A stretch of DNA of 64,000 bases from contig NZ_JAHKRM010000006.1 in assembly GCF_019396345.1 (NCBI RefSeq), positions 310,001 to 374,000 on the forward strand. The letters are read 5' to 3'. The position numbers and the translations under genes were made by a program. The DNA is from Nonomuraea guangzhouensis (GTDB taxonomy: Bacteria; Actinomycetota; Actinomycetes; Streptosporangiales; Streptosporangiaceae). The notes beneath the pieces are model-generated. The model saw nothing but the letters and a program-made list of their open reading frames with translations. It was not told the DNA's origin and did not search any database. Of this stretch, positions 1-7,468 are shown piece after piece. The number at the start of each line of letters is the position of its first letter. Position 1 is the first letter of the stretch.

Positions 1-110
1 CGCACGGTAATGACGGGGCCTTGAGCCGCTCTTGGAGCCGATCTTCCAGAACCGCCCAAGACCGAGCGGCCACCATGACGGCACCTCTCCAGAACAGAAG
101 GAGTACGACC

Positions 111-812
111 ATGCGAACCGCCGCGCACCCGAACGTCCCGCAGATCATGCTGCCCGGTCAGGCCGCCGTCGCGCCGGGGCCGCTCGACATGACCAACATG
201 TACCTGGCGCACTACGGGTTCCGCCGCGACCTCGGCCATCTGCTCACCGCGATCGGCCGGGTCCCTCTCGACGACCGGCGGCGCGTCACCGCCCTGCGCG
301 AGCACCACACGTGGGTGCTGTTCGTGCTGCACCACCACCACACCTCCGAGGACGAGACGGTCTGGCCGCGGCTGCGGGAGCGGGTGCCGCAGGCGCTCGG
401 CACCATCGACGCGATGGAGGCCGAGCACGAGGCCTGCGACCACTGGATCAGCGAGAGCACCGAACTCTTCCGGGCGTTCGACGCCCGGCCGTCCGAGCAG
501 GGGCGCGAGCGGCTCATGACCGCCCTGCGCGTGCTGGCCGACACCCTCGGGGCGCACCTGGCGCATGAGGAGACCGACGGGATCCCGCTGATGATGGCCC
601 ACATCACGCCCGAGGAGGACGCGGCGACCCACAAGGCGATCACGAAGCAGTACGGCCTCCGCAACCTGATCACGCTGCTCGGCTGGATCACCGCCGAGCT
701 GCCGGCCGACGTCGAGGCCCACCTGCGCAGGACCTCGCCCAGGCCGCTGCTGCTGCTCAGCACTCTGGCCAGGGGCCGCTACCAGCGGCGCATGGCCTAC
801 CTGTGGGGGTGA
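111..812 (+). CDS. Hemerythrin HHE-domain protein
   Basis: A 233-residue protein with the His/Glu pattern of hemerythrin-like HHE domains: HYGFRRDLGHL near the N-terminus, a helix with a run of four His followed by TSEDE, then EAEHEACDHW and HLAHEETDG. Such four-helix bundles bind a di-iron centre and serve in O2/NO sensing or iron handling; the actual role here is unknown. No signal peptide or membrane segment is seen. The ATG at 111 is chosen because GAAGGAG lies 7 bases upstream (97-103); in-frame ATG 75 lacks such a site. The 3' end overlaps the convergent SARP gene by 16 bp. Confidence 0.85.
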   Translation: MRTAAHPNVPQIMLPGQAAVAPGPLDMTNMYLAHYGFRRDLGHLLTAIGRVPLDDRRRVTALREHHTWVLFVLHHHHTSEDETVWPRLRERVPQALGTIDAMEAEHEACDHWISESTELFRAFDARPSEQGRERLMTALRVLADTLGAHLAHEETDGIPLMMAHITPEEDAATHKAITKQYGLRNLITLLGWITAELPADVEAHLRRTSPRPLLLLSTLARGRYQRRMAYLWG

Positions 813-3800
813 CCCAGCTCCCGCTCCACACTCTCGGCGCGCTCGGCGTGCCGCCGCGCCATCTCGGTGTCGCCCAGGGCCTCGGCCAGTTGCGCCAGTG
901 ACCGGCTGATCGGCCACAACGGCATGCTCAGCCCGGACATCCCCATGCGGTCGGCGTACGGCGACGCCTCCTCGTACAGGTCGGCGCAGGCCTTCCGGTC
1001 ACCCAGCGCCGACCAGATCTCGCAGCGGACGGCCAGCCAGAACAGGAAGACGAAGGTGCGTGGGATCGGCGGTTGCCGCTCCCACGGCCCGAGCGTCTGC
1101 CGCGCCTCCACCAGCCGGCCGCTGACCACCAGGTAGTGGGCGTACCCGTCCAGGTTGAACTGAGCGAGCTGATCGTGCGAGACGTCCTGTGGGGGCTGCA
1201 TCGCGTCCCCCGCCCCGTGGCGCAGGCGCATGAGCGCGACCTGGTACGTGGCGCCCGCCATGCTCGACTCCAGCCCCCACATCGAGGTGGTCCGATGCTC
1301 GGCGACGGTGGCCGCGAGCAGCGACTCGGCCGCCTCCAGGTCGCCGCGGTTGGCGAGGACGCCGACCCGCAGCCAGTTCAGCATGATGCGCAGGTACGGC
1401 ATGTGCGTACGGCCGATCAGCCGCTCGGCCTCGGCCAGCACGTCCAGCGCCGCACGCACCCGGCACAGCTCCAGCAGCGTGCCGCCCTGGCAGGTGAGCC
1501 CGATCGTGCGCAGCTCGTCGTCGCCCGCCTCCAGCCCGGCGCGGGCCATCTCCTCGCTCGCCGCCAGCCGCTGGTGCACCGAGTCGGGGTCGAGCAACGC
1601 GTAGTAGCGGGCGAACAGCACCCGGCCGAGCAGCGTCGCGTCGTTCTCCTGACGCGCCAGCCGCGCCGCCTCGGCGCTCCACCGATCCCGATCCACCGGG
1701 TCCCGGCCCGGCTGGTAGTACGTCTGGAGCGCCAGGCAGGCCAGCACCCGGGCCCGGGCCAACGGCTCCAGCCCCTCGTCGGCGGCCAGCTCCATCAGGT
1801 CCGCCACCAGGTCGGCGTCGTAGCCGCCGTAGACCTTCCAGGGTTGCAGGATGCGGCCGCCGTACCCGGTCGCGGCCTCGATCCAGCGCCGCCGGTCGCC
1901 CTCCTGCTTGGCCAGGCGGCGGATCCGGGTCAGCTCGGTCTCCTGACCCAGCGAGTCGCCCGCCCCGAACCTGGCCTCGGCCAGCGCGAACAGCAGGTCC
2001 ATCCGCTCGGCCTGGTCCAGCTCGGGGTCGTCCTCGGCCACCCGCTCGGCCCGCTCCAGCAGCTCGACGGCCACGTCGTACGCGCGCAGCCGTTTGGCCT
2101 CCTCGGCCGCCCGCCACGCCGCCCGCCAGGCACGCGCCGTGTGGCCCGCGGGGATCGCCTGGAACCAGTGGTGGGCGGCGGCGGCCAGCCGGTCGGAGGC
2201 CGAACCGCCGGTACGTGACTCGATCGCGGTGGCCACGGCGGCGTGCAGCCGGGCCCGGCGCAGCACCGGCACCACCTCGGTGAGCGCCTCCTGCACCAGC
2301 GCGTGCACGAACAGGAACCGGCCGGGCCGCCCCTCCGCGACCAGGCCGGCGGCCATGGCCGGCTCCAGCCGGTCCAGCGTCGCATCCAGGTCGAGCCCGG
2401 CGGCCTCGGCCACGATCGCCACGTCGAACTCCCGGCCGGCCACCGCCGCCGCCCGCAACAGCTCGGCGGACGGCGCGGGAAGCCGGTTCACCCGGCCGAG
2501 CACGACATCCCGCGCGCCCAGCGGCAGCGTGCCGCGGCCCGGTGATCCGGCTGCCAGGTATCGCATCAGCTCCGTGACGAGGAACGGGTTGCCGTTCGTG
2601 CGGTCCCTGAGCGCCCGCACATCCGTGCCCGCCGGGGTCAGCTCGGCCAGGTCGGACGCCGACAGACCGGACAGCGGCAGCCGTACCGCCTGCCGGCGCG
2701 ACAGTGCCTCGAACACCTCGGCCAGCGCGCCCTCTGGCGGGGGCCAGTCGCGTGCCGTGCCCACCACGGCCAGCCTGCCGTTCAGCGCGTACTCCGCCAG
2801 GTAGCTCAGCAGCCGCAGCGAGGACCGGTCCGCCCAGTGCAGGTCGTCCAGCACCACCAGCACCGGCCGCTCGCCCGCGGTCAGTGCCCGTGCCGCGGCC
2901 TCATAGGTGCGGAACCTCGCGCCCTCGGGGTCGGTCCCGGTCGCGGAGCCGACCCCGGGCAGGTTCGCGCGCACGTCGGCGGGCAGCGGCGGCAGTGCGT
3001 CGGCCAGCCGCTCCAGCACCGTCACCCAAGGCCAGAACGCCGGCGCGCCCTCCGTCGCCGCGCACCGCCCTACCGCGACCGTGAAACCCCTGGCACCGGC
3101 CCGGCTCACCAGTTCCTCAGCCAGCCGGGTCTTGCCGATCCCCGGCTCCCCGGTGATCAGCGAGAACCCCGGCCGGCCCGCCGCCGCCGCTTCCAGCAGG
3201 CCGTCCAGCGCGGTCAGCTCCGCCCGCCGACCCGTGATCCCCCGCTCGGCCACCTGCGCTTCGATCGGCGGCGGCCGGTCGGGGAGCAGCGCGGGGGATT
3301 GGCCGAGGATGTCGCGTTCCAGCTCGCGCAACTCCTCGCCCGGGTCGATGCCGAGCTCCTCGGCCAGGATCCGGCGCGCCGTGCGCAGCGTCTCCAGGGC
3401 CTCCCCCTGGCGACCGCTCCGGTAGAGCGCCAGCGCCCGCAGCGCCCACAGCCGTTCGCGCAGCGGGTGCTCGTACGTCAGGGCCTCCAGCTCGCCCAGC
3501 AACTCGCCGTGGCGGTCCTGCTGGATGACCGCGCTCACCCGCAGCTCGCGGGCCCGCTCCCGGGCCTCGGTGAGCCGCGCCCGGATGGCGGTCACGTTCG
3601 CCTGATCGTCCAGGTCCTGGTACGGCTCCCCGCGCCACAGCGCCAGCGCCTCGTCCGCCAGCCGCTCTGCCTCGGCGGGCTCGGCCGCCTGCTCGGCCCG
3701 CCTGACCAGACGCAGGAAACGCGTCGTGTCCACCTGCTCCGGATCGATCGCCAGCGTGTAGCCCACCGGCCCGAACGTCAGCAACCGGCTCTGCGTCCTT

Positions 3801-4039
3801 GCCTGGCGTCCCGGCTCCAGCAGGCGGCGCAGGTTGGATACGTACGAGTGCAGCGACGCCTGTGCCTCGGCCGGCGGCTCCTCGCCCCACAGCCGGTCGA
3901 TCAGCGTGGCCGGGGCCACCGGCCGCCCCTCCGCCAGCACCAGCGTGCTCACCAGCGCCCGCAGCTTCAGCGAGGTGATCTGACACGGCTGCCCGTCGTC
4001 GCCGACGATCTCCAGCGGGCCCAGCACTCGGATGTCCAC
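797..4039 (-). CDS. SARP/AfsR-type regulator with BTAD, AAA ATPase and TPR-like C-terminus
   Basis: A 1080-residue multidomain transcriptional regulator. The N-terminus (MDIRVLGPLEIVGDDGQP) is the winged-helix DNA-binding start typical of SARPs, followed by a bacterial transcriptional activation domain to about residue 250. A Walker A motif (GEPGIGKT) lies near residue 298 with a LVVLDDLHWAD Walker B-like stretch after it. The remaining ~550 residues are Ala/Leu/Glu-rich helical repeats of TPR type. Large SARPs of this kind commonly activate secondary-metabolite or differentiation genes, but no biosynthetic cluster adjoins it here, so the target is unknown. It diverges from the small ORF at 4185. 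Confidence 0.9.
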   Translation of the reverse strand: MDIRVLGPLEIVGDDGQPCQITSLKLRALVSTLVLAEGRPVAPATLIDRLWGEEPPAEAQASLHSYVSNLRRLLEPGRQARTQSRLLTFGPVGYTLAIDPEQVDTTRFLRLVRRAEQAAEPAEAERLADEALALWRGEPYQDLDDQANVTAIRARLTEARERARELRVSAVIQQDRHGELLGELEALTYEHPLRERLWALRALALYRSGRQGEALETLRTARRILAEELGIDPGEELRELERDILGQSPALLPDRPPPIEAQVAERGITGRRAELTALDGLLEAAAAGRPGFSLITGEPGIGKTRLAEELVSRAGARGFTVAVGRCAATEGAPAFWPWVTVLERLADALPPLPADVRANLPGVGSATGTDPEGARFRTYEAAARALTAGERPVLVVLDDLHWADRSSLRLLSYLAEYALNGRLAVVGTARDWPPPEGALAEVFEALSRRQAVRLPLSGLSASDLAELTPAGTDVRALRDRTNGNPFLVTELMRYLAAGSPGRGTLPLGARDVVLGRVNRLPAPSAELLRAAAVAGREFDVAIVAEAAGLDLDATLDRLEPAMAAGLVAEGRPGRFLFVHALVQEALTEVVPVLRRARLHAAVATAIESRTGGSASDRLAAAAHHWFQAIPAGHTARAWRAAWRAAEEAKRLRAYDVAVELLERAERVAEDDPELDQAERMDLLFALAEARFGAGDSLGQETELTRIRRLAKQEGDRRRWIEAATGYGGRILQPWKVYGGYDADLVADLMELAADEGLEPLARARVLACLALQTYYQPGRDPVDRDRWSAEAARLARQENDATLLGRVLFARYYALLDPDSVHQRLAASEEMARAGLEAGDDELRTIGLTCQGGTLLELCRVRAALDVLAEAERLIGRTHMPYLRIMLNWLRVGVLANRGDLEAAESLLAATVAEHRTTSMWGLESSMAGATYQVALMRLRHGAGDAMQPPQDVSHDQLAQFNLDGYAHYLVVSGRLVEARQTLGPWERQPPIPRTFVFLFWLAVRCEIWSALGDRKACADLYEEASPYADRMGMSGLSMPLWPISRSLAQLAEALGDTEMARRHAERAESVERELGHPHR

Positions 4040-4184
4040 AGCACTACCACTCTCGTGAAGTCGCCTGATCTTATGACAAGGGGCGTCCGATGTGGTTCAT
4101 GCCGACTCGCTACCGACTCGGTATGGCGTGTAACGCCTGTCGCGTACCGGAAATTGAGAGACCCAGGAGCTACTGTGTGCCGCT

Positions 4185-4388
4185 ATGGACAGGCGATGGG
4201 TCGGGACAGACGGCTACGAGGTCGTTCTCGCCGAGCGTGAGGGCCGGCAGGTGCTCCGGGTGCGCCGGGACGGGGTTCCCGTCGCCGACTGCGTGTCGGT
4301 CGCGGAGGTGGCCCGCCACGTCGATCTGGCCGATCTCTGTGAGGTCGTCGAGCTGCCGTTCCAGCGGGGTTACGAGGCCGTCGGTTGA
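4185..4388 (+). CDS. Small acidic hypothetical protein (67 aa)
   Basis: A short protein starting MDRRWVGTDGYEVV with an alternating hydrophobic/charged pattern that suggests a small beta-rich domain; no cysteines beyond two isolated ones, no membrane segment, no recognised motif. AGGAG at 4165-4169 lies 15 bases upstream, somewhat far for a ribosome site. Codon usage is strongly GC3-biased and compatible with coding. It lies in the divergent space between the SARP gene and tRNA-Thr. Function unknown. Confidence 0.6.
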   Translation: MDRRWVGTDGYEVVLAEREGRQVLRVRRDGVPVADCVSVAEVARHVDLADLCEVVELPFQRGYEAVG

Positions 4389-4435
4389 TGGGGCTGACGA
4401 GTTCGCATCATCGCTGAGTGCCGTGTATGGTTACA

Positions 4436-4457
4436 CCTGTCCGCAGCGCCGGACAGG
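4436..4457 (+). promoter_or_regulatory. Hairpin abutting the 5' end of tRNA-Thr
   Basis: CCTGTCCG (4436-4443) and CGGACAGG (4450-4457) form a perfect 8-bp stem with a 6-base loop; the last base is the first base of the tRNA. It would sit in the 5' leader of the precursor, at the RNase P cleavage point, or act at DNA level. The role is inferred only. Confidence 0.5.
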
Positions 4458-4529
4458 CCCCTATAGCTCAGTCGGCAGAGCGTCTCCATGGTAAGGAGAA
4501 GGTCAACGGTTCGATTCCGTTTGGGGGCT
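4457..4529 (+). tRNA. tRNA-Thr (GGT anticodon)
   Basis: A 73-base cloverleaf read directly. The acceptor stem pairs GCCCCTA with TGGGGGC; D stem GCTC/GAGC; anticodon stem TCTCC/GGAGA with loop ATGGTAA, giving anticodon GGT (Thr, ACC codons); T arm AACGG-TTCGATT-CCGTT; discriminator base T. CCA is not encoded, as is usual in actinobacteria. Confidence 0.96.
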
Positions 4530-4546
4530 CGCACGCTGACAAGGAA

Positions 4547-4583
4547 AAACGCCCGGACCAAGATTACTTGGGGCCGGGCGTTT
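4547..4583 (+). terminator. Rho-independent-type terminator of tRNA-Thr
   Basis: AAACGCCCGG (4547-4556) pairs perfectly with CCGGGCGTTT (4574-4583), extended inside by CCAAG/CTTGG around an ATTA loop. It begins 18 bases after the tRNA and ends in a short T run, fitting transcription termination. Confidence 0.85.
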
Positions 4584-4873
4584 CTGATTATCCAGGGATT
4601 TCGCGATGGATTCGCGATGAGGGCCTCTTGGCCCACCTGTCGGATAGGGAATTCGATGACCTCTCCGCGGCCTTCATACGGTGCCGATCGCCCGTCACCG
4701 GACGGAGCCAGTATCTCGTCCAACGCGGCAAGCGGAGAGTGAAGGCCGAGCCACGCCCGGGACCGGCCCCCGCTCGAAGAGCTCTCCGGCAGTTCTCGCC
4801 AACTCCAATACGTAATCGTGATTCTTTGACTACTCTCTGTGACGGTCGTAGGCGTCGACAGCTGGAGGTCTGC
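4584..4873. other. Stretch with no convincing gene
   Basis: This stretch is lower in GC and GC3 than its neighbours. Open frames on both strands cross it but none has a plausible ribosome site, codon bias or recognisable protein features. I see no repeat or attachment-site duplication of the tRNA-Thr 3' end in it. It may be decayed DNA next to a tRNA. Confidence 0.4.
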
Positions 4874-4993
4874 GTGAGAATCCAGCCGGCCGCACGTCTG
4901 ATCGCCGCACTTTTGGCTGGTGCGAGGCTCCGCCCGTCCGGCACCGGATCTCCCTGCGGGTTCAGACGCGTGACACCGGCGGCAGATGGGTGA
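4874..4993 (+). CDS. Possible 39-aa leader or secreted peptide remnant
   Basis: GTG at 4874 is preceded by GGAGG (6-base spacing). The peptide opens MRIQPAARLIAALLAGARL, which looks like the positively charged and hydrophobic parts of a signal peptide, but it stops after 39 residues. Its TGA overlaps the GTG of the next ORF as GTGA, the pattern of translational coupling. It could be a short peptide, a leader, or the start of a frameshifted secreted protein. Weakly supported. Confidence 0.3.
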   Translation: MRIQPAARLIAALLAGARLRPSGTGSPCGFRRVTPAADG

Positions 4994-5367
4994 CCATGGA
5001 CGAGCGGCAAGACCGCAAGGTCCCGTCGGAGACACCGAAGACGCTGACGGTCGGTTACGCCTCCTCCGGAGTCCAACGCAGCCGGCTGACCATGTACGCA
5101 TCTCGACGGCGAGCGCTCCCGCAGGCCATTGCCCAAGTCCTCCGCCCAACGCCCGAACCGGCGCTCGGCACCGCTGCCGAGTGGGTGCTGGCCAGGGAGT
5201 CAGGCGGCTGGGCGGTCCGGCCCAGTGGCGCTCTCGACGGCGCACCGGCGTATTTCACTGCGGACATCCCTGCGGATGATCAGAACGCGGCGTTCGACTG
5301 GGCGCGCGAGATCACGCCCACCGCCGACCAGAAGGCGATCCACTACATGGGACCGCCGCCGCGCTGA
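4990..5367 (+). CDS. Hypothetical protein (125 aa)
   Basis: Starts at GTG 4990, or ATG 4996, and ends in PPPR. Codons are GC3-rich and the predicted peptide is mixed in composition, with an acidic aromatic stretch near the C-terminus (FDWAREI). No domain is recognised, and no signal peptide or transmembrane helix is visible. It overlaps the preceding 39-residue ORF by 4 bp. Probably real but of unknown role. Confidence 0.45.
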   Translation: MTMDERQDRKVPSETPKTLTVGYASSGVQRSRLTMYASRRRALPQAIAQVLRPTPEPALGTAAEWVLARESGGWAVRPSGALDGAPAYFTADIPADDQNAAFDWAREITPTADQKAIHYMGPPPR

Positions 5368-5463
5368 CCATCGCGTGCTGAACCATCCGCCATCCCGGAA
5401 CGTGTAAAGGGAGCGAAGAGTCGCACGTGTCGTCGTTGTTCATCGGCAGATGGGAATCAGCCA

Positions 5464-5853
5464 ATGTCTCGTCGCGCAATCGTCCTGTTCTTAGGCGCCT
5501 CGCTCGCCGCCTCGGTTATCGCCGGGCCGGCCGCCGCCACCACGGACACCACCCCGCCCAGCGCCCCGACCATTCTGACGGCCTTCGAGTACCAGTTCCT
5601 CGAGGTGGCTTTCAGCTACTCGCTCTCGACGGACAATGTCACGCCGAAGGCCGCGATCACGTACGAGCTCTATCTCGACGGCGTATTCGAGAGCGACATC
5701 GTCCCGTTCATCCGCCCCGAGTTCCCGAACAGTTCCAGGGCCTCCGCCTACGCCCACGCTCCCGGACCGGTCACCCTCACGATGCGGGCGGTGGACGCCG
5801 CGGGCAACAAGTCGGCGTTGAGCAACGCCATCACGGTCACCGCGATCGAGTAG
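5464..5853 (+). CDS. Secreted fibronectin-III-like small protein
   Basis: A 129-residue protein with a clear Sec signal peptide (MSRRAIVLFLGASLAASV, probable cleavage after the AGPAAA region near residue 26). The mature part begins DTTPPSAPT and ends with VDAAGNKSALSN, the two hallmarks of fibronectin type III-like beta-sandwich modules that accompany extracellular enzymes. Here the module stands alone with no catalytic partner. It is exported and probably binds a ligand or surface; the target is unknown. Confidence 0.75.
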   Translation: MSRRAIVLFLGASLAASVIAGPAAATTDTTPPSAPTILTAFEYQFLEVAFSYSLSTDNVTPKAAITYELYLDGVFESDIVPFIRPEFPNSSRASAYAHAPGPVTLTMRAVDAAGNKSALSNAITVTAIE

Positions 5854-6010
5854 CGCCGAAGATCGACCGCACCCCGTCTGAGTCGATTTTGCCCGCCATA
5901 CACTGGCTGCTAGGCTTACTGGCTGGCCAGCCCGGTAGAGCTGGCCGAGTACGTATGTGCTCCCCAGGTCAGGTATCCTCTACGGGCCGGGGTCGTTCGT
6001 CCGGCTCAAA

Positions 6011-6084
6011 GGCGGAGTAGCTCAGTCAGGCAGAGCAAACGGCTCATAATCGTTGTGTCGCCGGTTCAAGTCCGGCCTCCGCTA
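6011..6084 (+). tRNA. tRNA-Met (CAT anticodon)
   Basis: A 74-base cloverleaf: acceptor GGCGGAG/CTCCGCT with a G-T first pair, D stem GCTC/GAGC, anticodon stem AACGG/TCGTT with loop CTCATAA (CAT), T arm GCCGG-TTCAAGT-CCGGC, discriminator A. The paired first base argues for the elongator rather than the initiator. A lysidine-modified tRNA-Ile cannot be excluded from sequence alone, but the location just ahead of rpmG fits elongator Met. Confidence 0.95.
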
Positions 6085-6154
6085 CTGCCCCTCCCCAGGT
6101 CGCCGACCTGGGCTTGGGCATGTCCCAGTCCCAAACGTAGAAAGGCACTCCCAC

Positions 6155-6319
6155 GTGGCTGCCACCGACGTTAGGCCGAAGATCACGCTGGCCTGCCAGG
6201 AGTGCAAGCACCGCAACTACATCACGCGGAAGAACCGGCGCAATGACCCGGATCGGCTTGAGCTGAAGAAATACTGCCCCAACTGCCGCTGCCACCGCGC
6301 GCACCGCGAGACCCGCTAG
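6155..6319 (+). CDS. rpmG: 50S ribosomal protein L33 (zinc-ribbon form)
   Basis: A 54-residue basic protein recognisable as bL33 by [20 protein letters not shown] and YCPNC. Two CxxC pairs (CQEC and CPNC) form the zinc-binding ribbon, so this is the C+ form rather than the zinc-independent paralogue induced on zinc starvation. GTG 6155 is the start, with AGAAAGG at 6139-6145. It follows tRNA-Met and precedes the two dehydratase genes, a conserved actinobacterial arrangement. Confidence 0.95.
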   Translation: MAATDVRPKITLACQECKHRNYITRKNRRNDPDRLELKKYCPNCRCHRAHRETR

Positions 6320-6372
6320 CTCTTTTCCGAGCGCGGTCTCGCCGGGGGCAATCTCCTGGCCACATAACGCAC

Positions 6373-6403
6373 AACCGGCGTCCTGCCTCAGGGCGCCGGT
6401 TTG
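6373..6403 (+). terminator. Terminator after rpmG
   Basis: AACCGGCG (6373-6380) pairs with CGCCGGTT (6394-6401), with an inner CCTG/CAGG stem and a CCT loop, followed by T. It separates rpmG from the MaoC pair. Confidence 0.8.
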
Positions 6404-6505
6404 TCGTGTCTATCTGCTGCCTGCTGTTGCAAAATCGCGGTCATCACGGCGACAGCCGAACCTTGTTCTGTTAGCGTCTGCCTAACGGACATGCGAGGAG
6501 CACAG

Positions 6506-6955
6506 ATGGCCTTGAACCGCGACTTCGTGGGCCGGACGTACACGTCCAAGGCCTCCTACGAGGTCAGCCGGGTGAAGATCAGGGAGTTCGCCGCCGCGAT
6601 CGGCGACGGCAATCCGATCTACCGCGACCGGGACGCCGCCCAGGCCGCCGGGCATCCCGATGTGGTGGCACCGCCGACCTTCCCCATCGTGTTCAGCCTG
6701 CAGAGCGGCGGTGAGGCGCTGGCCGACCCCGACCTCGGCCTCAACCTCGCCATGGTCGTCCACGGCGAGCAGCGTTTCGAGTACGTCCGCCCCATCTACG
6801 CCGGCGACGAGCTGGTCACCAGCTCCACGATCACCGACATCCGCAGTGCCGGGCGCAACGAGCTGCTGACCGTACGAAGCGACATCACCACGGTCGACGG
6901 CGAGCCGGTCTGCACCACGTACAACACGATCGTCGAGCGCGGAGGGGCGGCCTGA
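6506..6955 (+). CDS. MaoC-like dehydratase, N-terminal FAS1-type subunit (HadA-like)
   Basis: A 149-residue hot-dog-fold protein of the FAS1-like dehydratase N-terminal family. It has the typical FAAAIGDGNPIYRD and VVAPPTFPIV stretches. In mycobacterial HadAB/HadBC, this type of subunit pairs with a catalytic MaoC subunit to dehydrate 3-hydroxyacyl-ACP in type II fatty acid elongation. Start ATG 6506 has GCGAGGAG five bases upstream. The partner gene follows 1 base after the stop, supporting a heterodimer. Confidence 0.85.
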   Translation: MALNRDFVGRTYTSKASYEVSRVKIREFAAAIGDGNPIYRDRDAAQAAGHPDVVAPPTFPIVFSLQSGGEALADPDLGLNLAMVVHGEQRFEYVRPIYAGDELVTSSTITDIRSAGRNELLTVRSDITTVDGEPVCTTYNTIVERGGAA

Positions 6956-6956
6956 G

Positions 6957-7385
6957 ATGACAGCCACGGTGAAGTACGACGAGATCGAGGTCGGGCACGA
7001 GATCCCGGCCGCCGACTACGGGGTCCGCAGGCTCAACCTGGTGATGTACGCGGGCGCGTCGGGCGACTTCAACCAGATCCACTGGAACGAGCGGTTCGCC
7101 AAGGCGGTCGGGCTGCCTGATGTCATCGCGCACGGCATGTACACGATGGCGCAGGGCGGGCGGTTCGTCACCGACTGGGTCGGCGATCCCGGCGCGGTGG
7201 TCGACTTCGGGGTGCGGTTCTCCTCGATGGTGGTCGTGCCTGACGACGACGAGGGCGCGACGATCACGGTCAGTGGGGTCGTTGAGGAGAAGCTTGGGGA
7301 CAGGCGGGTGGTCGTCGCGCTGACGGCCAAGGCGGGCGACGCCCGGGTGCTGTCCAAGGCACGCGCGGTGGTCCAACTCGCCTGA
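6957..7385 (+). CDS. MaoC-family 3-hydroxyacyl dehydratase, catalytic subunit (HadB-like)
   Basis: A 142-residue MaoC hot-dog protein. GDFNQIHW (Asp37 to His42) carries the catalytic Asp/His hydratase motif, followed by the conserved AHGMYTMA. It likely forms the active half of a heterodimer with the upstream protein and acts on (3R)-hydroxyacyl-ACP. Location and order match the hadA-hadB pair of other actinobacteria, though assignment as an essential FAS-II dehydratase is by analogy. Confidence 0.87.
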   Translation: MTATVKYDEIEVGHEIPAADYGVRRLNLVMYAGASGDFNQIHWNERFAKAVGLPDVIAHGMYTMAQGGRFVTDWVGDPGAVVDFGVRFSSMVVVPDDDEGATITVSGVVEEKLGDRRVVVALTAKAGDARVLSKARAVVQLA

Positions 7386-7468
7386 GGGCTGTTTCCAGCG
7401 CGGTGGGCCGGGTGGCGGTGAGCCTGGCGTGATGATATGCGGGGCGGCTCTCGGGTACGCGGGACCTT

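Noticed and set aside
4588..5136. A 182-residue minus-strand frame in the orphan region
   Set aside because: No ribosome site, Arg/Ser/Leu-rich and it crosses the tRNA-side low-GC stretch; no recognisable protein character.
4457..5463. Integrated element at tRNA-Thr
   Set aside because: No integrase, excisionase or direct repeat of the tRNA 3' end can be seen, so the idea is left as only a possibility.
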